A stretch of DNA of 9,993 nucleotides, taken from positions 1-9,993 of the forward strand of contig JACRIA010000077.1 in assembly GCA_016215735.1 (NCBI GenBank), in the 5' to 3' direction. Positions 5,873-9,993 of this stretch are shown here, one piece after another. This DNA comes from Candidatus Peregrinibacteria bacterium (GTDB lineage Bacteria > Patescibacteriota > Gracilibacteria > UBA1369 > UBA12463). A model generated the notes under the pieces. That model did no database searches, was not told the origin of the DNA, and worked only from the letters and a program-made list of their open reading frames with translations. Each line of letters begins with the position of its first letter. The first letter of the stretch is position 1. The position numbers and the translations under genes were made by a program.

Positions 5873-7399
5873 ATGGAATTACTTACAATTATTCTCGCTG
5901 CCGCAGGCTTGATTGTCGGCGCAGGAGTTGGCTATGTTATCCGGCACAAACGAGTTGCAAAAACTGAAGCGCAGCTGATTGCTGAACAGGAGCGTATTCT
6001 CAAAGATGCCCAGCACAAGGCTGATACGATTTCGCGCGAGGCGCAGAACGAGGCTTTTCGCATGCATCAGGAATTGAAAAAAGAAGAGCAGATTAAACGT
6101 GAACAGCTTGAAAAAATCGAAGCGCGTTTGGTTAAAAAAGAAGAAATTCTCGATGACAAAATTGAAAAGCACGAAACTAGCCGCACTGGTCTTGAAGAAA
6201 AAATAATGTCCTTGAAAAGTCTGCGTGAAGAGATAGACCGTATTTACCGCACGCAGTCAGAAGAATTGCAGAGAATCGCGGCAATGAATAAAGATGAAGC
6301 GCGTGAAGTTTTGCTTCAAAAAGTCGAAGAAGAATCAAAAGAAATAATCGTCAGCCACATTAAAAAGTCCGAAGAAGCATTGAAAAAACAGCTGTCTGAA
6401 AAATCAAAATATATTATCGCGAACGCGATTCAAAGATACGCTGCTGAAGTTACGGCAGAATCCACTGTTACAATCGTTGATTTGCCGAGCGATGAGATGA
6501 AAGGCAGAATTATCGGCCGTGAAGGACGCAATATCAATACATTTGAGCAGATTACAGGAATTGACGTGATTATTGATGATACGCCGGGCTCGATTATTAT
6601 TTCCGGTTTTGATATGATTCGCAGATACATCGCGAAAGTCACGCTTGAAAAATTGATCGCTGACGGCAGAATCCATCCAGCGCGCATTGAAGAAACATTT
6701 TTGAAAATTAAAGAAGACGTGAATACGATGATTAAAGATTTTGGCGAAAAAGCTGTTTACGAAACAGGCGTAACAGGTTTGCCTTTGAATTTGGTTAAAC
6801 TGCTGGGACGGCTCCGTTTCCGCGTTGCTTTTGGACAAAATGTTCTGAAACACTCAACAGAGGTTTCATATTTGAGCGGGCTTTTGGCAGAAGAGTTGGG
6901 TGCTGATGTAAATTTGGCAAAAAAAGGCGGGCTTTTGCATGACATCGGAAAAGCAGTTGATCATGAAGTTCCGGGCCATCACGCGAAAATCGGTGCAGAA
7001 ATTGCGAGAAAATTCGGTTTATCAAAAGAGATTATCCATGTGCTTGAATCGCATCACGGTGAGCCTGAAGCTTCTAGTCTTGAGGCTATGATTGTCTCGA
7101 CAGCGAATATTATTTCCAATTCACGGCCAGGCGCCACAAAAGACAACCTTGATTCTTATATAAAAAGAATGGGCGAGCTTGAAGGCATGTGCGCTTCTTT
7201 TAAAGGAGTGAAAAAATCTTATGCTGTTCAGGCAGGGAGTGAAGTGAGGGTTTTTGTTGAGCCGGAGCAGATTGATGATTTGGAAGCAGTTAAACTTACT
7301 CATAATCTTGCGAAGAAAATTGAGACTGATTTCAGTCCGCCTGGGCCTGTGAAGGTGAATGTAATTAGGGAGACGCGCGCTGAAGCTTTTGCGGAATAG
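5873..7399 (+). CDS. rny: Ribonuclease Y (508 aa)
   Basis: RNase Y is a membrane-tethered endoribonuclease that starts mRNA decay and matures some transcripts at the inner face of the membrane. The expected order of domains is present: an N-terminal transmembrane helix (about 4-24, rich in Gly/Ala), a long charged coiled coil (about 30-190), a KH RNA-binding domain (about 200-262) with GRIIGREGRNI, and an HD domain (about 320-415). HD residues His327, His356-Asp357 (LLHDIGK), His369-His370 and His394-His395 are conserved. The usual acidic residue of the 'AADAxSAARPGAR' motif is replaced: the sequence reads STANIISNSRPGAT, with Asn412 where Asp is expected. Length is close to the ~520 of Bacillus RNase Y. 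The ATG is preceded by AT-rich sequence without a Shine-Dalgarno; it is supported by the immediate transmembrane helix. It may have a long structured leader. Confidence 0.93.
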   Translation: MELLTIILAAAGLIVGAGVGYVIRHKRVAKTEAQLIAEQERILKDAQHKADTISREAQNEAFRMHQELKKEEQIKREQLEKIEARLVKKEEILDDKIEKHETSRTGLEEKIMSLKSLREEIDRIYRTQSEELQRIAAMNKDEAREVLLQKVEEESKEIIVSHIKKSEEALKKQLSEKSKYIIANAIQRYAAEVTAESTVTIVDLPSDEMKGRIIGREGRNINTFEQITGIDVIIDDTPGSIIISGFDMIRRYIAKVTLEKLIADGRIHPARIEETFLKIKEDVNTMIKDFGEKAVYETGVTGLPLNLVKLLGRLRFRVAFGQNVLKHSTEVSYLSGLLAEELGADVNLAKKGGLLHDIGKAVDHEVPGHHAKIGAEIARKFGLSKEIIHVLESHHGEPEASSLEAMIVSTANIISNSRPGATKDNLDSYIKRMGELEGMCASFKGVKKSYAVQAGSEVRVFVEPEQIDDLEAVKLTHNLAKKIETDFSPPGPVKVNVIRETRAEAFAE

Positions 7400-7460
7400 C
7401 GCGGTGTTCGTTGCCTGCTAAGGGTCTAAAAAACTTATCAGCCGTGCGCTATACTGTCAA

Positions 7461-7480
7461 AGGTGAATATATACTCACCT
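7461..7480. repeat. Near-perfect 20-base palindrome (possible operator or terminator)
   Basis: Arms AGGTGA (7461-7466) and TCACCT (7475-7480) flank an inner TATATA (7468-7473), giving 9 of 10 matched positions per half. It lies 62 bases after the rny stop and about 65 bases before the -10 of the HNH gene. It is followed within a few bases by TTTTTG, so a weak intrinsic terminator for rny is possible; the symmetry also fits a dimeric repressor site. Confidence 0.4.
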
Positions 7481-7545
7481 ATGATTTTTGCAAGCTAATT
7501 TTGTCGGTTGAGCTTGATTTTTCGGCTTGGTAGAGGCAAAATTTT

Positions 7546-7551
7546 TATAAT
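7546..7551 (+). promoter_or_regulatory. -10 box of the HNH gene
   Basis: A perfect TATAAT ends 17 bases before the ATG at 7569, predicting a leader of about 10 bases. No convincing -35 hexamer lies 16-19 bases upstream, so the promoter may need an activator, or the box may be chance in AT-rich DNA. Confidence 0.35.
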
Positions 7552-7568
7552 CAATAACACAAAATTTT

Positions 7569-8510
7569 ATGGAAAACACAGAGCAAAACAACGTAAAAAC
7601 CGAAACAAAAACCAGCGACAAAATCCTCCACGAACGCTTCACGGAATATGGCGCAAACGCGCGGGAGTGGATAGAAAAATGCAAAATGCTTTTGCCGGAG
7701 ATTGCAAAGCGGCGGATCTGGGAAAAACGTGGTTTTTCAAGCATCTATGAATATGCCGCGAAATTAGCAGGAATGAGCAAAGATTCTGTTGATAATGCAT
7801 TGTGGATTTTAAGAAAAGCGGAAGGTAAGCCGGAGTTAAAGAAAATTGCTGAAATAAAAGGAATTAATTCAATCAGGCCTGTTTTAACAATCGCGACAGT
7901 GGAAACCGCAGGTTTCTGGGCAGAAAAAGTGCGCGAGATGAGCGTTCATACGCTTGAAACGTATGTCAAAGAATTCAAAAAAGCTGATAGTTTTTGTAAC
8001 GTTTCAAAAAATTATTACCAAAATCAAAATTTATTTCCTGAGATAAAAACAGAAACAATCCAAATGGAAATAAATCCAGCCACAGCGGATGAGCTAAAAA
8101 AATTAAAAGGCAGCGGAGATTGGGACGAGCTAATGCAAAAATTTATAGAATTATATAAAGAAAAACTGGAAGCGCAAAAACCAGAAACAACGCAGAGCGA
8201 TTCGAGACATGTGCCGATTAAGATCGAACGCTATGTATTGGCGCGCACAAACAGCACTTGTGCATTCCCGGGCTGTACAAAACCTTACGAAATTCTGCAC
8301 CATACAGCCCGTTTTAGCCTTACACATGAGCATAATCCTGGCAGCCTCGTTCCGCTTTGCAAAGCGCATGAAAGGCTCGCACATCTTGGTTTAATTGAAA
8401 ATGAAGAATTGGCGCCAAATGAGTGGCGCGTGAGAGGTGTGGCGGACAAAAATTCAGAAAAATATAAAATAGATAAACTTGTTGCGCGATATAGAGCGGC
8501 GCCGGGGTAA
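7569..8510 (+). CDS. HNH endonuclease-like protein (313 aa)
   Basis: The C-terminal part (about 218-275) is an HNH/McrA-type nuclease module: Cys231 and Cys236 (CAFPGC) and Cys264 and His267 (LCKAH) can hold a structural zinc, and His244-His245 (LHH), with a further His at 253/255 and Asn256, fits the HNH core. The N-terminal part (about 30-135) is helical, with the pattern seen before HNH domains in DUF222-like proteins: 'rrIwexxGFsSIyEYaaklaGxS' followed by a helical repeat. Residues 140-215 look like a flexible, charged linker. Such proteins cut or nick DNA, but the target and biological role are unknown; there is no neighbouring methylase or toxin-antitoxin partner to imply restriction. 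It stands alone between rny and groES. The ATG has no Shine-Dalgarno but follows a TATAAT at the right distance. Confidence 0.78.
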   Translation: MENTEQNNVKTETKTSDKILHERFTEYGANAREWIEKCKMLLPEIAKRRIWEKRGFSSIYEYAAKLAGMSKDSVDNALWILRKAEGKPELKKIAEIKGINSIRPVLTIATVETAGFWAEKVREMSVHTLETYVKEFKKADSFCNVSKNYYQNQNLFPEIKTETIQMEINPATADELKKLKGSGDWDELMQKFIELYKEKLEAQKPETTQSDSRHVPIKIERYVLARTNSTCAFPGCTKPYEILHHTARFSLTHEHNPGSLVPLCKAHERLAHLGLIENEELAPNEWRVRGVADKNSEKYKIDKLVARYRAAPG

Positions 8511-8523
8511 GTGAAAAATTCTC

Positions 8524-8552
8524 TTGACGGCTGCGCTGGTAGTAATTATATT
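8524..8552 (+). promoter_or_regulatory. groESL promoter
   Basis: TTGACG (8524-8529), 17 bases, TATATT (8547-8552): ten of twelve consensus positions with ideal spacing. The predicted start of transcription (about 8559) falls inside the CIRCE operator, the expected arrangement for HrcA repression. Confidence 0.8.
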
Positions 8553-8555
8553 AAT

Positions 8556-8582
8556 TTAGCACTCATTATATAAAAGTGCTAA
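8556..8582. promoter_or_regulatory. CIRCE operator (HrcA binding site)
   Basis: The classical element is TTAGCACTC-N9-GAGTGCTAA. Here it reads TTAGCACTC (8556-8564), nine AT-only bases (8565-8573), then AAGTGCTAA (8574-8582), one mismatch from consensus. It overlaps the predicted transcript start and ends three bases before the groES ATG. By established knowledge, the HrcA dimer binds here and represses chaperonin transcription; HrcA activity depends on GroEL, giving feedback. This implies hrcA elsewhere in the genome. Confidence 0.94.
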
Positions 8583-8585
8583 TTT

Positions 8586-8900
8586 ATGACAAAAGAAACA
8601 CACAAGGCGCATCTTAAACCGACTGACGACCATATTATTGTTGAAGCGGTTCCGCAGGAAGAGAAGACTGCGAGCGGACTTTTTATTCCTGATACAGCTT
8701 CAAAAGAGCGGCCGCAGAAAGGGAAAGTAATTGCTGTTGGGCCAGGCAAACTTACCGACGATGGCAAAAGACTGGCGATGGGCGTTAAAGCCGGCGATAT
8801 GATTTTATTTTCGAAATACGGGCCGACTGAAGTGAAAATCGATAACAAAGAGATTCTGATTTTGAATATGTCGGATGTGCTCGCGGTGATTGAAGAATAA
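8586..8900 (+). CDS. groES: Co-chaperonin GroES (104 aa)
   Basis: GroES forms the heptameric lid of the GroEL folding chamber in the cytoplasm. The sequence has the usual beta-barrel pattern: LKPTDDHIIVE (10-20), the mobile loop EEKTASGLFIPDT (25-37) with the hydrophobic tripeptide that contacts GroEL, QKGKVIAVGPG (44-54), and the C-terminal half DMILFSKYGPTEVKIDNKEILIL with final SDVLAVIEE. It is slightly longer than the common 94-97 residues because of a charged start (MTKETHK). The ATG follows the CIRCE element by three bases, leaving no room for a Shine-Dalgarno. It is the first gene of a groES-groEL operon, with 73 bases before groEL. Confidence 0.96.
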   Translation: MTKETHKAHLKPTDDHIIVEAVPQEEKTASGLFIPDTASKERPQKGKVIAVGPGKLTDDGKRLAMGVKAGDMILFSKYGPTEVKIDNKEILILNMSDVLAVIEE

Positions 8901-8902
8901 CG

Positions 8903-8951
8903 CAAAGCTCAAAAGTCAAAGCTCAAAACTACAGCTTAAAACTTAAAACTT
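8903..8951. repeat. Degenerate heptamer tandem array between groES and groEL
   Basis: Seven consecutive 7-base units: CAAAGCT, CAAAAGT, CAAAGCT, CAAAACT, ACAGCTT, AAAACTT, AAAACTT. The first four share a C-A-A-A start, and the last two are identical. The array starts two bases after the groES stop and is directly followed by TATAATC. Confidence 0.65.
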
Positions 8952-8957
8952 TATAAT
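8952..8957 (+). promoter_or_regulatory. Possible internal -10 box before groEL
   Basis: A perfect TATAAT ends 16 bases before the groEL ATG, the same spacing as for the HNH gene. The region 16-18 bases upstream lies in the heptamer array and has no recognisable -35. A secondary groEL promoter is possible but weakly supported. Confidence 0.25.
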
Positions 8958-8973
8958 CTAACCTAATAAAACT

Positions 8974-9993
8974 ATGGCTAAACAAGTTACATTCAGCGAT
9001 GAGGCGCGGCAGAAACTTCTTCGCGGCGTCAAAAAATTGACTGATGCGGTTCGGATTACGCTCGGTCCAAAAGGCCGCAATGTAGTACTGGACAAGAAAT
9101 ACGGCGCACCACTGATTACGAATGACGGCGTTACAATCGCGAAAGAAATCGATCTGCCAGATCCTTTTGAAAACATCGGCGCGCAAATGATTAAAGAAGT
9201 AGCGACAAAAACAAATGACGTAGCGGGCGACGGCACCACAACCGCTACATTGCTCGCTTACGCAATGATTGCTGAAGGTTTGCGCAATGTTACTGCAGGC
9301 GCGAATCCGATCCACGTGAAGCGCGGCATTGAAAAAGCAGTAAGAAAAATTTGTGATGAACTTGAAAAAATGGCTGTTCAAATCAAAGGATCAAAAGAAA
9401 AAATCTCGCAGGTCGCGACAATTTCAGCGCAGGATCCGGAAGTTGGGAAATTAATCGCTGAAGTTATGGAAATGGTTGGCAAAGACGGCGTTATCACAGT
9501 TGAAGAATCGCAGACAATGGGGCTTGAAAAAGAAGTTGTTGAAGGAATGCAGTTTGATAATGGCTACATTTCGCCGTATTTTGTTACGGATCCGGCGCGA
9601 ATGGAGGCCATATACAGCAATCCGAAAATTTTAATTACAGACAAGAAAATTTCTTCGATTCAGGAAATTCTGCCGTTAATTGAAAAACTGGTGCAGTCAG
9701 GTCAGAAAGAGCTTGTGATTATTGCGGAAGATATTGACGGCGAAGCGCTTGCGACTCTTGTTTTGAATAAACTGCGCGGTGCATTCAGCGCGTTGGCTGT
9801 TAAGGCGCCTGCTTTCGGCGACAGAAGAAAAGAATATTTGAAAGATATCGCAGCATTAGCAGGCGGACGCGTTATCAGTGAAGAGATCGGACTTAAACTT
9901 GAAAATGTTGAACTTAGCGATTTGGGCGAAGCGCACAGAATTGTTGCGGATAAAGATAAAACAACAATTATCGGCGGAAAAGGCGACAAAAAA
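8974..9993 (+). CDS. groEL: Chaperonin GroEL, N-terminal 340 residues (3' end outside window)
   Basis: GroEL is the ATP-driven tetradecameric folding chamber that works with GroES. The frame runs to the window edge without a stop and covers about 60% of the usual ~545 residues. The equatorial domain's nucleotide-binding parts are intact: GPKGRNV (31-37), NDGVTIAKEI with Asp51, and AGDGTTTAT (84-92) with Asp86, the residue equivalent to Asp87 of E. coli. The intermediate domain (SQVATISAQDPEVGKLIAE, about 145-163) and most of the apical domain (from about 190, including FDNGYISPYFVTD and DRRKEYLKDIAALAGG) follow. The catalytic Asp398 equivalent lies beyond the window. Start MAKQVTFSDEAR is canonical. 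It is co-transcribed with groES under CIRCE control. Confidence 0.97.
   Translation, partial: MAKQVTFSDEARQKLLRGVKKLTDAVRITLGPKGRNVVLDKKYGAPLITNDGVTIAKEIDLPDPFENIGAQMIKEVATKTNDVAGDGTTTATLLAYAMIAEGLRNVTAGANPIHVKRGIEKAVRKICDELEKMAVQIKGSKEKISQVATISAQDPEVGKLIAEVMEMVGKDGVITVEESQTMGLEKEVVEGMQFDNGYISPYFVTDPARMEAIYSNPKILITDKKISSIQEILPLIEKLVQSGQKELVIIAEDIDGEALATLVLNKLRGAFSALAVKAPAFGDRRKEYLKDIAALAGGRVISEEIGLKLENVELSDLGEAHRIVADKDKTTIIGGKGDKK

Noticed and set aside
6404..6853. 149-residue minus-strand frame opposite rny
   Set aside because: Antisense shadow of the KH/HD coding region; Asn/Cys/Phe-rich composition typical of a mirror frame.
7455..7493. Minus-strand promoter-like pair TTGCAA-N16-TATATT over the palindrome
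   Set aside because: There is no minus-strand gene downstream of it; it most likely arises from the AT-rich palindrome.
8903..8951. CRISPR-like array
   Set aside because: Units are 7 bases, contiguous and degenerate, with no spacers and no cas genes.

Overview
The window looks like chromosomal DNA of a small-genome bacterium, most probably a member of the Candidate Phyla Radiation (Patescibacteria). This placement is an inference from gene content: a signal-peptide-bearing protein with three lamin-tail domains and a C-terminal membrane anchor, an RNase Y-type nuclease, an HNH protein of a Patescibacteria-like type, and short gaps without Shine-Dalgarno sequences. Base composition is moderately AT-rich. 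TGA ends two genes (2446-2448 and 3638-3640), so the code is standard and the UGA-glycine lineages (Gracilibacteria, Absconditabacteria) are excluded. No rRNA, tRNA or CRISPR array was seen.

Layout. 1-204: probable C-terminal tail of an integrase-core transposase cut by the window edge, meeting tail-to-tail a small minus-strand membrane protein (201-437) that has a near-consensus promoter. 562-2448: class I/II PLP aminotransferase with a complete active site and an unusual ~200-residue N-terminal extension. 2525-3640: AI-2E-family membrane protein, whose promoter is embedded in a hairpin and whose mRNA may be leaderless. 3641-5569 (minus): triple lamin-tail surface protein, abutting the AI-2E gene with no gap. 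5570-5872: divergent intergenic region with an extended -10 promoter and a hairpin that would lie in a long rny leader. 5873-7399: RNase Y (rny). 7569-8510: HNH-endonuclease-like protein. 8524-9993: the heat-shock operon groES-groEL with a sigma70-type promoter and a near-perfect CIRCE operator; groEL runs off the end.

The groESL unit is the best understood: the HrcA repressor would bind CIRCE just downstream of the -10 box and block chaperonin transcription until stress. The other genes appear to be mostly single transcription units, each with its own promoter-like element 10-40 bp before the start codon. They do not form one obvious pathway.

I see no clear new multi-gene system. The points most worth checking are the Asp-to-Asn change at a conserved HD-domain position of RNase Y, the extended aminotransferase, the heptamer tandem array between groES and groEL, the hairpin-rich rny leader, and the lack of ribosome binding sites before every gene.
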